From the NCBI RefSeq assembly GCF_003335585.1, contig NZ_QBFD01000015.1, positions 320,304 through 384,303 of the forward strand: a stretch of DNA of 64,000 bases, in the 5' to 3' direction. The notes beneath the pieces are model-generated. The model had not been told where the DNA came from. It saw only the letters and a list, made by a program, of their open reading frames with translations, and did not search any database. The position numbers were made by a program, and so were the translations under genes. The stretch comes from Sulfitobacter sp. DFL-14. GTDB taxonomy: Bacteria; Pseudomonadota; Alphaproteobacteria; Rhodobacterales; Rhodobacteraceae. Positions 49,947 through 58,677 of this stretch are shown piece after piece (the first letter of the stretch is position 1; each line of letters starts with the position of its first letter).

Positions 49947-50905
49947 GCCTCGATCGCTTTCTCCTGCACGGCGGCGGCTTCGGTCTCATCGTAGAACAGC
50001 ACTTTTTCCGGCAGATCCAGCTTGGCCCAGCCGTCAGGCCATTGATCCTGCGGCAGGGCCGAGGGCAGCGACCAGTTGGCGGCCGGGATCAGTTTCTGGA
50101 AGGTTTCGGACATCACGAAGCCCATGAACTGATCCGCCAGTTCCGGTACATCCGTATCTGCCACCTTGGCCACGGTTTCGACCATGAAATAATGCCCCTC
50201 CGGAAAGAGCGCGGCATGTTTGGTAAAGTCTTCCTCGGCAAACATGTGATAGGCGGGCGAAGTGGTATAGCTCAGCACCATGTCTGCCTCACCATCGGTG
50301 AACATTCCGTAGGAGGTCGACCAATCCTTCGTCACCGTCAGGATTTTCGGGGCCAGCTTGCCCCAGGCTTCCTGCGCCTTGTCGCCATAAACCGCCTCGA
50401 CCCACAGCACCAGCGCGAGGCCCGAGATGGATGTACGCGGATCCTGGATCACGATCTTGACGTCGTCAGGCATGTTCAGCAGATCGTCGAAGGTCGCGGG
50501 CGGGTTTTCCATGCGCGTGTCATCAAAGACAAAGGCGGTATGCCCGTAGTTGAAGGGCAGGAACACATCATCCGTCCATTCGATCGGCAGCGTCAACGCG
50601 CTGTTGTCCTGCCCGTGCGGCGCAAAAAGCCCGGTCGCCCGCGCCTTGGCCGTCACGTCAGAGGTCAGGCCGATCACCACATCCGCCTTGGTCCGCTTGC
50701 CCTCCAGCAGCAGGCGCGGCAGCAGATCGCCGGTCGAGAATTGCAGATCGCAATCGCAGACCTTTTCAAATTCCGCCTCGATGACCGGGCCGGGGCCCCA
50801 TTCGGATGTGAAATAATCGCCGGCATAGACTGTCAGCACAGGCGTCTCGGCCTGTGCTGCGCCAGCGGCGAGTGTCATTACAGCAGCAAAAGTGAGATGT
50901 TTCAT
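49922..50905 (-). CDS. thiB: Thiamine ABC transporter substrate-binding protein
   Basis: A 327-residue periplasmic protein. The ATG at 50905, five bases after GGAGG, begins a signal peptide (LTFAAVMTLAAGAAQA). The mature start LTVYAGDYFTSEWGPGPVIE and LPFNYGHTAFVFDDTRM, SGLALVLWVEAVYG and KDWSTSYGMFTDGEADMVLS are typical of ThiB/TbpA. First gene of thiBPQ, directly downstream of the TPP riboswitch. Confidence 0.95.
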   Translation of the reverse strand: MKHLTFAAVMTLAAGAAQAETPVLTVYAGDYFTSEWGPGPVIEAEFEKVCDCDLQFSTGDLLPRLLLEGKRTKADVVIGLTSDVTAKARATGLFAPHGQDNSALTLPIEWTDDVFLPFNYGHTAFVFDDTRMENPPATFDDLLNMPDDVKIVIQDPRTSISGLALVLWVEAVYGDKAQEAWGKLAPKILTVTKDWSTSYGMFTDGEADMVLSYTTSPAYHMFAEEDFTKHAALFPEGHYFMVETVAKVADTDVPELADQFMGFVMSETFQKLIPAANWSLPSALPQDQWPDGWAKLDLPEKVLFYDETEAAAVQEKAIEAWRSALTQ

Positions 50906-50953
50906 GGCATCCTCCATCATGCGGCGTCAGAAAGCCTTGGATGGATGTCCAGA

Positions 50954-51033
50954 CCTTCCCTCCGCCGGTGTTAACCGGTTCAGGTTCAACGGGTCAGCTT
51001 GCGCAATCTCAGCCCGATTGGGCCCCCCGAGGT
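50954..51033 (-). promoter_or_regulatory. TPP riboswitch (THI element)
   Basis: Read on the minus strand the thi box elements appear in order: CCTCGGGGGGCCC, GGGCTGAGATTGCGC, TGACCCGTTGAACCTGA, ACCGGTTAACACCGGCGGA and GGGAAGG. CTGAGA and ACCC-GTT-GAACCTGA are the ligand-binding core. It lies about 50 bases before the thiB start and should repress thiBPQ when thiamine pyrophosphate is plentiful. Confidence 0.96.
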
Positions 51034-51130
51034 GAATCAAGAGCTAGGACGCTCTTACCCGACTTGCAAGGCGAAATCCCTTGAGGCCCCTTTGCACGCC
51101 CGGTAACAGGGTCATCAAAGGAGCGTCCGT

Positions 51131-52462
51131 ATGTCGATCAACAGCTTTGGCCACCTTTTTCGTGTCACCACATGGGGCGAAAGCCACGGGCCCGCGCTTG
51201 GCGCCACGGTTGACGGCTGCCCCCCCGGCGTGCCGGTTGATGCGGCGATGATCCAGCACTGGCTGGACAAACGGAAACCGGGCCAGAACAAGTACACCAC
51301 CCAGCGCCGCGAGGCGGACGAGGTCCGCATCCTGTCCGGCGTGTTCGAAGGCGTCACGACCGGCACGCCCGTGCAACTGATGATCGAGAATACCGACCAG
51401 CGGTCAAAGGATTACGGCGACATCAAGGACAAGTTCCGCCCGGGCCATGCCGACATCACCTATTTCCAGAAATACGGCGTGCGCGACTATCGCGGCGGCG
51501 GCCGGTCCTCTGCCCGCGAAACTGCGAGCCGGGTTGCGGCAGGCGGTCTGGCCCGCGAGGCGATCAAGGCAATTGCGCCCCAGGTGCAGATCACCGGCTA
51601 CATGGTGCAGATGGGCCCGCACAAGATCGACCGCGATGCCTTTGACTGGAACCAGATCGAACAAAACCCCTTCTGGGTGCCCGACGCCAGGGCCGCAACC
51701 GATTGGGCGGAATACCTCGACGGTCTGCGCAAATCGGGCAGCAGCGTCGGCGCGATCATCGAGGTCGTGGCGCGTGGCGTACCTGCGGGCCTTGGTGCGC
51801 CGGTCTATGGCAAACTGGATACCGACCTGGCCGCCGCGATGATGAGCATCAACGCGGTCAAAGGCGTGGAGATCGGCGAGGGCATGTCGGCGGCGATGCT
51901 GACCGGCGAACTGAACGCGGATGAGATATTTGCACCCCCTGCATCCGAAGACATCGTCGAGATCTTTTTCAAAGGTGCCAGACTGGAATCCACGGGAACA
52001 TATATCATCCGACCTCAGAACGAGAACGACAAGGAACGCTGGTTCAAGGTGAAGGATCTGTTCCATTTCACCGAGACCGAGGGCGGCATGACGCTTCAGG
52101 TCGCGCGCAAGGCGCTGAACAAACGCATGATCGCAAATGGCGGCCTGCCGATCGTGAAACGGGCGGAGCCGAGATATTCTTCCAACCACGCGGGTGGCAT
52201 CCTCGGCGGGATCAGCACCGGGCAGGACATCGTGGTGCGTTTCGCGGTGAAACCGACCTCCAGCATCCTGACCACGCGCAAGACCATCACCAAGACCGGC
52301 GAGGAAACCGAAATTATCACCAAGGGCCGCCACGACCCCTGTGTCGGCATCCGGGCGGTTCCGGTGGGCGAGGCGATGATGGCCTGTGTGCTGCTTGACC
52401 ACATGCTGCTGCACCGGGGACAGGTGGGCGAGAACCGCGGTACCATCGGCCCGGACGCATGA
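51131..52462 (+). CDS. aroC: Chorismate synthase with a large in-frame insertion
   Basis: A 443-residue enzyme that makes chorismate from EPSP in the shikimate pathway. AAAGGAG precedes the ATG. All family motifs are present: [87 protein letters not shown] and [20 protein letters not shown]. Usual length is about 360-370; here roughly 75 extra residues (about 268-347, bases 51932-52170) sit between NADEI and SNHAGG, normally joined by under a dozen residues. The insert includes [20 protein letters not shown] and is richer in A/T at its start. The reading frame is intact. Confidence 0.93.
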   Translation: MSINSFGHLFRVTTWGESHGPALGATVDGCPPGVPVDAAMIQHWLDKRKPGQNKYTTQRREADEVRILSGVFEGVTTGTPVQLMIENTDQRSKDYGDIKDKFRPGHADITYFQKYGVRDYRGGGRSSARETASRVAAGGLAREAIKAIAPQVQITGYMVQMGPHKIDRDAFDWNQIEQNPFWVPDARAATDWAEYLDGLRKSGSSVGAIIEVVARGVPAGLGAPVYGKLDTDLAAAMMSINAVKGVEIGEGMSAAMLTGELNADEIFAPPASEDIVEIFFKGARLESTGTYIIRPQNENDKERWFKVKDLFHFTETEGGMTLQVARKALNKRMIANGGLPIVKRAEPRYSSNHAGGILGGISTGQDIVVRFAVKPTSSILTTRKTITKTGEETEIITKGRHDPCVGIRAVPVGEAMMACVLLDHMLLHRGQVGENRGTIGPDA

Positions 52463-52469
52463 GCCATTC

Positions 52470-53405
52470 ATGAAGGTAGAAGATTTTTCCGAAAGACCCG
52501 CGCTCGGGGTTGCACTCAAGATCACCGCAATCTTTCTGTTCACCTGCATGTCGGCGATCATCAAGTCCACCTCGGACGAGATCCCGCCGGGCGAGCAGGT
52601 CTTTTTCCGCTCGCTCTTTGCGATTCCGATCATCCTGATCTGGCTGGCCCAGCGCGGGCAGTTGAAGATCGGGCTCAAGGCCAGGAACCCCATGGGCCAC
52701 GTCTGGCGCGGGCTGTTCGGGACCACCGCAATGGGCCTGACCTTTGCCGGGCTCGGCCTGCTGCCCCTGCCCGAAGTCACGGCCATCGGTTTCGCCACGC
52801 CGATCTTCACCGTGGTACTGGCCGCCGTGATGCTGGGTGAGCGCATTCGCCTGCTGCGCATCAGCGCCGTGGCGGTGGGGTTGATTGGGGTGATCATCAT
52901 CCTGTGGCCCCGCTTTGGCAGTTCACAGCTTGACCATATGGCCACCATCGGTGCCATGCTGATCCTTGGCGCCACGATGATGCGCAGCCTCGTACAGGTG
53001 CACCTGCGCCAGCTGGTGCAGAACGAACATACCGCTGCCATCGTCTTCTACTTTTCCGCCACCGCAACCGTGCTGTCGCTGCTTACCATGCCCTTTGGCT
53101 GGGTGGTCCCGACCGGCCAGACCGCAGCACTACTGGTGATGGCAGGGCTGGTGGGCGGTGTTGCCCAGATCCTCGTCACCTCGTCCTATCGCTTTGGATC
53201 GGTGTCGATGCTGGCACCCTATGATTATACCTCGATGCTGTTCGCAATTGTTCTGGGCTATGTCATCTTTGGCGAACTGCCCACGATCATGATGCTGGCG
53301 GGGGCCGCGCTGGTGATTTGCGCGGGCGTCCTCGTCATCTGGCGCGAACACCAGCTCGGCATGGACCGCAGCAAGGTGCGCGCCGTGTCCGACCCCAAGT
53401 CCTGA
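52470..53405 (+). CDS. EamA/DMT-family transporter
   Basis: A 311-residue inner-membrane protein with ten hydrophobic segments in two EamA repeats of about 140 residues. The ATG at 52470 follows the aroC stop closely. Repeat signatures include EQVFFRSLFAIPIILIWLAQ, GLGLLPLPEVTAIGFATPIF and SSYRFGSVSMLAPYDYTSML followed by GYVIFGELPTIMMLAGAALV. Likely exports or imports small metabolites; substrate unknown. Confidence 0.88.
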   Translation: MKVEDFSERPALGVALKITAIFLFTCMSAIIKSTSDEIPPGEQVFFRSLFAIPIILIWLAQRGQLKIGLKARNPMGHVWRGLFGTTAMGLTFAGLGLLPLPEVTAIGFATPIFTVVLAAVMLGERIRLLRISAVAVGLIGVIIILWPRFGSSQLDHMATIGAMLILGATMMRSLVQVHLRQLVQNEHTAAIVFYFSATATVLSLLTMPFGWVVPTGQTAALLVMAGLVGGVAQILVTSSYRFGSVSMLAPYDYTSMLFAIVLGYVIFGELPTIMMLAGAALVICAGVLVIWREHQLGMDRSKVRAVSDPKS

Positions 53406-53425
53406 CCCCGTAAAAGGAGAGTGCC

Positions 53426-54022
53426 ATGACCGACCAGTCCCATAAGGAAAAGATGCAGGAGCGTCAGACCGAGCAGCGCAAGAAGGTGGCCGAACTGCAG
53501 GACCCCGAAATGGGCCTGGTGCTGGTCCATACCGGCGCGGGCAAGGGCAAGTCGTCCTCCGCCTTCGGCGTGGTCCTGCGGGCGCTGGGCTGGAAACAGC
53601 GCGTTGGTGTTGTCCAGTTCATCAAGGGCAAGTGGAAAACCGGCGAGCGGCTGTTCTTTGACCGGCTCGGCGGCGTCGACTGGCACACCATGGGCGAAGG
53701 CTTCACCTGGGATACGCAAGACAAGGAACGCGACATCGCCGCCGCTCAGGCCGCCTTTGCCAAGGCGCGTGAGATGATGGAAAGCGGCGATTACGATCTG
53801 GTGGTGCTGGACGAGATCAACATCGCCATGCGCTATGAATACCTGTCGGTCGAACAGGTCATCGCAGGTCTGGAGACGCGCGACAAGCGCACCGGCGTGA
53901 TCCTGACCGGGCGCGACGCCAAGCCGGAGCTGTGCGAATATGCCGATCTGGTCACCGAAATGACCGAGGTGAAACACCCCTTCAAGGCCGGGATCAAAGC
54001 GCAGAAAGGTGTCGATTTCTGA
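53426..54022 (+). CDS. cobO: Cob(I)alamin adenosyltransferase (CobO/BtuR type)
   Basis: A 198-residue cytosolic enzyme; AAAAGGAGAG precedes the ATG. P-loop HTGAGKGKSSSAFGVVLRAL near residues 35-54, RVGVVQFIKGKWKTGE, and DLVVLDEINIAMRYEYL identify the CobA/CobO/BtuR family, which transfers adenosyl from ATP to corrinoids to form coenzyme B12. Its last base is shared with the SDR start (TGATG). Confidence 0.94.
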   Translation: MTDQSHKEKMQERQTEQRKKVAELQDPEMGLVLVHTGAGKGKSSSAFGVVLRALGWKQRVGVVQFIKGKWKTGERLFFDRLGGVDWHTMGEGFTWDTQDKERDIAAAQAAFAKAREMMESGDYDLVVLDEINIAMRYEYLSVEQVIAGLETRDKRTGVILTGRDAKPELCEYADLVTEMTEVKHPFKAGIKAQKGVDF

Positions 54023-54795
54023 TGCCCGCAGAGCAGAGCAGGGCCCAGAAGGTTGCGCTGGTTACCGGCGCTGCACGGGGAATCGGGCTGGCCACCGCAA
54101 GACTCTTCATCGAAGAGGGCTGGCTGGTCGCGGCATTGGACCGCGATGCGGACGCATTGCAAAAGGCAGCCGCCGACCTTGGACAGGCAGCCAGCGCCTT
54201 TGTCTGCGACGTGTCGGACCCTGGCGCCGTGGACCGGACCGTCGCTGATGTGCTGTCCCGCTTCGGGCGGATCGACGCGCTGGTGAACAACGCGGGCGTG
54301 GCCGATTTCGGCCCGATCGAACAGACCGATTTCGCCCGGTGGCGCCGGGTGATGGAGACCAACCTCGATGGCGTTTTCCTGATGTCGCAGGCGGTCACCC
54401 CGGCGCTGAAGGAGACAAAGGGCGCCCTGGTCAACATCGCATCGATCTCGGGGTTGCGCGCCTCTACCCTTCGGGTCGCCTATGGCACCTCCAAGGCCGC
54501 GGTCATCCAGCTGACCAAACAGCAGGCGGCGGAACTGGGTGAATACGGCATCCGCGCCAACTGCGTCTGTCCGGGCCCGGTGCGCACCAAACTGGCGATG
54601 GCCGTGCATACCCAGGATATTATCGACGCCTACCATGACGCGATTCCGCTGAACCGCTACGGCACGGAGCGCGAGATCGCCGAAGTCATCGTATTCCTCT
54701 GCTCGGAGAAGGCCAGCTATGTCACCGGGCAGGTCATCGCCTCTGACGGCGGTTTCGAAAGCACGGGCGTCGGCCTGCCCGCGCTGCGCAAATAG
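54022..54795 (+). CDS. Short-chain dehydrogenase/reductase (SDR) family oxidoreductase
   Basis: A 257-residue classical SDR. The ATG at 54022 overlaps the cobO stop by one base. NAD(P)-binding motif TGAARGIG, LVNNAG, and the active-site Ser/Tyr/Lys in NIASISGLRAS and YGTSKAAV are all present; CPGPVRTKL and GQVIASDGGF complete the pattern. Aspartate after the second strand (ALDRDADAL) favours NAD. Substrate cannot be inferred; it may be co-transcribed with cobO. Confidence 0.9.
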   Translation: MPAEQSRAQKVALVTGAARGIGLATARLFIEEGWLVAALDRDADALQKAAADLGQAASAFVCDVSDPGAVDRTVADVLSRFGRIDALVNNAGVADFGPIEQTDFARWRRVMETNLDGVFLMSQAVTPALKETKGALVNIASISGLRASTLRVAYGTSKAAVIQLTKQQAAELGEYGIRANCVCPGPVRTKLAMAVHTQDIIDAYHDAIPLNRYGTEREIAEVIVFLCSEKASYVTGQVIASDGGFESTGVGLPALRK

Positions 54796-54841
54796 GGCAG
54801 GCCAGACCGGCCCGCCCCATCTGGTATCTCGGATCGAATAA

Positions 54842-56395
54842 TCAGATCGACGCGCCCTTGGGGTCGAGCGTGACCGAGTAAAGCTCGGTGTCTGCGCGGT
54901 CCATCAGACGCACCGTCATCTGCTGGGTCTGCGCGTCAATGTCCACGAGGCCAAAGAACTGCAATCCGGCACTGGGCGGCAGGTTCACCTGACCCTCTGC
55001 GGGGGCTTTCACGAACTTCAGCTCCGGCCCGAAGGTCGCGTCCAGCGCATTCGGCCCGAAAGTCCCCGCATGCAGCGGCCCCGAGACGAATTCCCAGAAC
55101 GGTTCAAAGTCCTGGAACTGCGCTTTGTCGGGATTGTAGTAATGCGCCGCGGTGTAATGCACGTCAGCGGTGAACCAGACGGTGTTCTGCACCCGCGCAT
55201 TCTTGATGAAGCGCAGCAGTTCCGCGATTTCCAGCTCGCGACCGCCCGGTGCGCCGTCGTTCTTGTTGGCCACGCCTTCGATCTTTTCGCCATCGGGTAC
55301 GACCAGACCAATCGGCATGTCGCAGGCGATCACCTTCCAGGTCGCGGTGGAATTGGTCAGCTCCCGCTTGAGCCATGCCATCTGTTCGGAACCCAGGATC
55401 GTGCTGTCCGCGTTGATCTCGCTTTCCTGCGATGCGCCGTTCGGGCCACGGTAGCTGCGCAGGTCCAGAAAGAACACGTCGAGCATCGGACCATAGTTGA
55501 TCTTGCGGTAGACGCGGTTCGGCTCTGCCGGGGTGATCCGCAGCGGCGTCATCTCGTGGAACGCCTGGGCGGCACGGGCCGCCAGGACATGCACGGATTT
55601 CTCGGTATAGCGGTCATCGGCGGTCAGGTCCTTGGACGCCGACCAGTTGTTGACGACCTCATGGTCGTCCCACTGCATGAAGGTCGGCACCTGCGCGTTC
55701 AATGCGCGCACATGTTCGTCCAGCATGTTGTATTTCCACTGGCCGCGATATTCGTCCAGCGTTTCGGCGACCTTGCGCTTTTCATCGGGCAGAACCACGT
55801 TCTTCCACAGACCACCGTCAGGCAGGTCGACCTCGTCCTGCATCGGGCCATCGGCATAGATCGTGTCACCGGAATGCAGGAAGAAATCAGGCGTATGGCG
55901 CGCCATCGTGGCATAGGTGCGCATGCCATCCGCGTCGATGCCCCAGCCCTGACCGGCCGTATCGCCCGACCAGGCAAAACGAACGTCGCGGCGTGCGGTC
56001 GGCGCAGTGCGGAACCGCCCCACCAGGGGTTCGGAGGTCACGTTGAGGTCGGTCAGATCCGCGGCGGTGAACCGGTAAAAGATGTCCTGGTCGCTCGGCA
56101 GGTCCTGCAGCAACCGCTTGACCGCCATGTCATGCCCCGGCACCGCGTCCATGCTGGGCAGCTGACGTGCATTGGCAAAGCTCTCCGTGGTCGAAACCTC
56201 GACCATCACCCGCGAGGGGCGGTCGGTGCGGGTCCAGATCATACCGGAGTTCGTGTCCACATCCCCTGACTGAACGCCATGGGTGAATACGGGCCGGGAG
56301 GACGCGCGGCTGATTGCGGGCATTGCGAGCGTTGCGGCAAAGGCGGCGGACCCCGCCAGCACGGAGCGGCGGGTGGGGCGCAGGAGTTTGGTCAT
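54842..56395 (-). CDS. phoD: Alkaline phosphatase D family protein (PhoD-like), Tat-exported
   Basis: A 517-residue secreted metallophosphatase. The N-terminus RPTRRSVLAGSAAFAATLAM is a twin-arginine signal, cleavage near ISRA. An N-terminal PhoD_N domain (FTHGVQSGDVDTNSGMIWTR) precedes the catalytic domain with FAWSGDTAGQGWG, DFFLHSGDTIYADGP, FMQWDDHEVVNNW and VWFTADVHYTAAHYY, the metal-binding D/N/H set. It releases phosphate from phosphodiesters or monoesters outside the cytoplasm. A multi-unit Pho box lies 64 bases upstream, consistent with PhoB control. Confidence 0.93.
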   Translation of the reverse strand: MTKLLRPTRRSVLAGSAAFAATLAMPAISRASSRPVFTHGVQSGDVDTNSGMIWTRTDRPSRVMVEVSTTESFANARQLPSMDAVPGHDMAVKRLLQDLPSDQDIFYRFTAADLTDLNVTSEPLVGRFRTAPTARRDVRFAWSGDTAGQGWGIDADGMRTYATMARHTPDFFLHSGDTIYADGPMQDEVDLPDGGLWKNVVLPDEKRKVAETLDEYRGQWKYNMLDEHVRALNAQVPTFMQWDDHEVVNNWSASKDLTADDRYTEKSVHVLAARAAQAFHEMTPLRITPAEPNRVYRKINYGPMLDVFFLDLRSYRGPNGASQESEINADSTILGSEQMAWLKRELTNSTATWKVIACDMPIGLVVPDGEKIEGVANKNDGAPGGRELEIAELLRFIKNARVQNTVWFTADVHYTAAHYYNPDKAQFQDFEPFWEFVSGPLHAGTFGPNALDATFGPELKFVKAPAEGQVNLPPSAGLQFFGLVDIDAQTQQMTVRLMDRADTELYSVTLDPKGASI

Positions 56396-56458
56396 GGATG
56401 GGTTTTCCCTGTCTGGATGAATTCTGCGCCACTCAAACCGCAGTCGCGTTACGGTCTG

Positions 56459-56498
56459 CCGACAGTTTCATGACAAGTTGTTCAAGGTTTCATGACAG
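56459..56498 (-). promoter_or_regulatory. Pho box (PhoB-binding direct repeats) upstream of phoD
   Basis: On the minus strand four seven-base units spaced by four bases follow each other: CTGTCAT, gaaa, CCTTGAA, caac, TTGTCAT, gaaa, CTGTCGG. Units 1, 3 and 4 match CTGTCAT at 7, 6 and 5 of 7 positions, and the 11-base period is that of PhoB boxes. It lies 64 bases before the phoD start, where it would replace a -35 element. Confidence 0.75.
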
Positions 56499-56670
56499 CA
56501 ACCGACACATCCGTTCCCATCGGGTTCCCTGCGGGTAACTGCCCTGCACCTGCCGGTTTCGGCCCGGGCAGATCCGCCGGGGATTCCCGTGATTGGGTAA
56601 ATTTCGTGTAACCTTTGCGCAGGGCCCGGGCGAATCTCGCCTGAGGCCTCTAATCCTAGGGAGGAAAACC

Positions 56671-57615
56671 ATGACAAGAATGATGACCGTGACACTGGCC
56701 GCGCTGGTGCTGGGGGCGACTGCGAGTTTCGCGCAGGATTGCGCGCCTTCGAAATGGGGTCCGGATGACACGATCGGTTCCGCCAACCTGGTGACACCGG
56801 AGCGCACGCTGGAGGCGGCCAAACTGATCAAGCAGGGCAAATCCATGCCGCTGGGCATCACCATCGGCCCGGACACGCCGGCCTTTCCACCCCGGTCGCT
56901 GAACCTGCAGGTGGTGCAACCCAACCAGCAGGGCGGACAGAAGCTGTCCAGCTTCGGCTACGAGGGCAACTACAACGACGATATCCTGCAAACCTGGATC
57001 GGCATCGGCTCGCAACTGGATGGGCTGGGGCATCTGGGCGAAGGCGGGCATTACTACAACTGCCTCGACGAAAAGGAGATTTCCGCCATCACCGGCCTGA
57101 CCAAGCTGGGCACCCATGATGTGCCGCCACTGGTCGGACGGGCCGTGATCATCGACATGGCGAAACACCTTGGCAAGGAGGTCATGGAAGCCGGGGAACA
57201 CTTCGGATCGACAGAGATCAAGGCCGCCGCCGAGGCACAGGGTGTCACCATGGGTGAGGGCGACATCATCCTGTTTCACACCGGCTGGACCGAAGGCATG
57301 CTGGAAAGCGACCCGATGCAATGGGGCAGCGCCGAACCTGGCCTGACCAACGAGGGCGCGGTCTATCTCGCCTCGCTCAACCCGATGGCGGTGGGCGCGG
57401 ACACCTGGGGGCTGGACGCGATTCCCGCCGCTGAAGGAGACAAGGTGTTCTACGGCCATGTCACCCTGCTCAAGGACAACGGGATCTATATTCTGGAAAC
57501 CATGAATGTCGGCCCGCTGCTGCGCGATGGGGTGAACGAGTTCATGTTTGTGCTGGGCCAGCCCCGGATCAAGGGAACGGTGCAGGCAATGGTTAATCCT
57601 GTCGCGCTGTACTGA
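56671..57615 (+). CDS. Periplasmic cyclase-family (kynurenine formamidase-like) hydrolase
   Basis: A 314-residue protein. GGGAGG sits seven bases before the ATG at 56671, and a signal peptide (MTVTLAALVLGATASFAQ) shows export. It belongs to the metal-dependent cyclase/KynB superfamily: SQLDGLGHLGEGGHYYNC contains the family's metal-site histidine/aspartate cluster in variant form, followed by GRAVIIDMAKHLG and MGEGDIILFHTGWTE. The exported form is not tryptophan catabolism KynB itself; the substrate is unknown. It is divergent from phoD, sharing a 275-base region. Confidence 0.83.
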   Translation: MTRMMTVTLAALVLGATASFAQDCAPSKWGPDDTIGSANLVTPERTLEAAKLIKQGKSMPLGITIGPDTPAFPPRSLNLQVVQPNQQGGQKLSSFGYEGNYNDDILQTWIGIGSQLDGLGHLGEGGHYYNCLDEKEISAITGLTKLGTHDVPPLVGRAVIIDMAKHLGKEVMEAGEHFGSTEIKAAAEAQGVTMGEGDIILFHTGWTEGMLESDPMQWGSAEPGLTNEGAVYLASLNPMAVGADTWGLDAIPAAEGDKVFYGHVTLLKDNGIYILETMNVGPLLRDGVNEFMFVLGQPRIKGTVQAMVNPVALY

Positions 57616-57622
57616 ACCACTG

Positions 57623-57644
57623 GGCGGGACCCCGGGGTCCCGCC
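57623..57644 (+). terminator. Terminator hairpin after the cyclase-family gene
   Basis: GGCGGGACCCC and GGGGTCCCGCC form a perfect inverted repeat with no extra loop bases, giving a stem of about nine pairs with a CCGG turn. It lies seven bases after the plus-strand stop and is followed by TCTGCTTT. It stands between the convergent cyclase and ilvE genes and may serve both. Confidence 0.65.
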
Positions 57645-57660
57645 TCTGCTTTGGGCTATC

Positions 57661-58530
57661 TCAGCTGCGGACCAGCTTTTCGTAGCTTTCCGCGATATCG
57701 CGGGTCATCGCGCCGACTTCAAATGTATAATCGCCGATCTGGCCTACCGGGGTCACTTCGGCTGCCGTGCCGGTCAGCCAGCATTGTTCGAAGCCTTCCA
57801 GCTCTTCCGGCATGATATGGCGCTCATGCACCGCAATGCCCTTGTCCTTGAGCATCCCGATCACCGTCTGGCGCGTGATCCCGTTAAGGAAGCAATCCGC
57901 GTCAGGCGTATGCACCTCGCCGTCCTTGACGAAAAAGATGTTGGCGCCCGTCGCCTCGGCCACGTAGCCCCGATAATCCATGAACAAGGCGTCGGAACAT
58001 CCTTTGGCCTCTGCCGCGTGTTTGGACATGGTGCAGATCATGTAAAGGCCCGCCGCCTTGGCATGGACGGGGATCGTCTCGGGGCTGGGACGTTTCCATT
58101 TGGAGATATCGAGCTTTGCGCCCTTCATCTTGGCATCACCGTAATAGGCGCCCCATTCCCAGGCGGCAATTGCCAGACGGACAGGGTTGCGGGCCGAAGC
58201 GACGCCCATGTCGTCGCCCGCGCCACGCCAGGCCACCGCTCGGACATAGGCATCCGTCAGACCGGACACTTTCAGAACCTCGGCCTTGGCGGCCTCGATC
58301 TCGTCCACGGAGTACGGAATTTCGAAATCAATCATCTCTGCAGAGCGTTTCAAACGCTCCGAATGGGCGCGGCTCTTGAAGATCTTACCACCATAAGCGC
58401 GCTCCCCCTCGAAGACGGAAGAGGCATAATGCATCGCATGGGTCAGGATATGTACATTGGCCTGGCGCCAATCGACCATCTTGCCGTCCATCCAGATGTG
58501 ACCGTCCCGGTCATCATAGGCACCTACCAT
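57661..58530 (-). CDS. ilvE: Branched-chain amino acid aminotransferase
   Basis: A 289-residue fold-type IV PLP enzyme. The ATG at 58530 has AAGGGG upstream. HYASSVFEGERAYGG, the helical segment with SKHAAEAKGCSDALFMDYRG, EATGANIFFVKDGEVHTP, GITRQTVIGMLKDKG and the TGTAAEVTPVG phosphate-cup loop are typical. It interconverts Val, Leu and Ile with their 2-oxo acids in the cytosol. Divergent from the petP-like gene. Confidence 0.94.
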   Translation of the reverse strand: MVGAYDDRDGHIWMDGKMVDWRQANVHILTHAMHYASSVFEGERAYGGKIFKSRAHSERLKRSAEMIDFEIPYSVDEIEAAKAEVLKVSGLTDAYVRAVAWRGAGDDMGVASARNPVRLAIAAWEWGAYYGDAKMKGAKLDISKWKRPSPETIPVHAKAAGLYMICTMSKHAAEAKGCSDALFMDYRGYVAEATGANIFFVKDGEVHTPDADCFLNGITRQTVIGMLKDKGIAVHERHIMPEELEGFEQCWLTGTAAEVTPVGQIGDYTFEVGAMTRDIAESYEKLVRS

Positions 58531-58606
58531 TTTTTCACCCCTTGATTGAATAATGTTGCGCGACAAGGCCCGCGTCGGACACTTTATGTCGTGAAAGTTG
58601 TGGATG

Positions 58607-58633
58607 ACTATCGTTTCGCTCTTGGAGTGTCAA
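58607..58633 (-). promoter_or_regulatory. Possible ilvE promoter
   Basis: On the minus strand a perfect TTGACA (58628-58633) is followed after 15 bases by GATAGT (58607-58612; four of six to TATAAT). Spacing is short by two bases, so the call is weak. It would give a leader of about 70 bases. The -35 lies inside the spacer of the predicted divergent promoter. Confidence 0.3.
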
Positions 58634-58650
58634 CAAGGCTGACGTAATAT
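58622..58650 (+). promoter_or_regulatory. Possible petP promoter with overlapping inverted repeat
   Basis: TTGGAG (58622-58627), a 17-base spacer and TAATAT (58645-58650) lie 28 bases before the MarR-family gene. The spacer contains TGTCA-N7-TGACG, a near-perfect inverted repeat, where an autorepressing MarR protein could bind and also affect the divergent ilvE promoter. Prediction only. Confidence 0.35.
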
Positions 58651-58677
58651 GCCCCCTCAAAGGCAAAGAGGTATATC

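Noticed and set aside
51923-52178. GAGATATT occurs at both edges of the chorismate synthase insertion (51923-51930 and 52171-52178), suggesting a target-site duplication.
   Set aside because: The two copies are 248 bases apart, which is not a multiple of three, so simple excision between them would shift the frame and not restore SNHAGG. The eight-base match may be chance.
54795-54820. GC-rich partly self-complementary stretch between the SDR gene and phoD as a terminator.
   Set aside because: The stem contains a bulge and mismatches and no T run follows on either strand.
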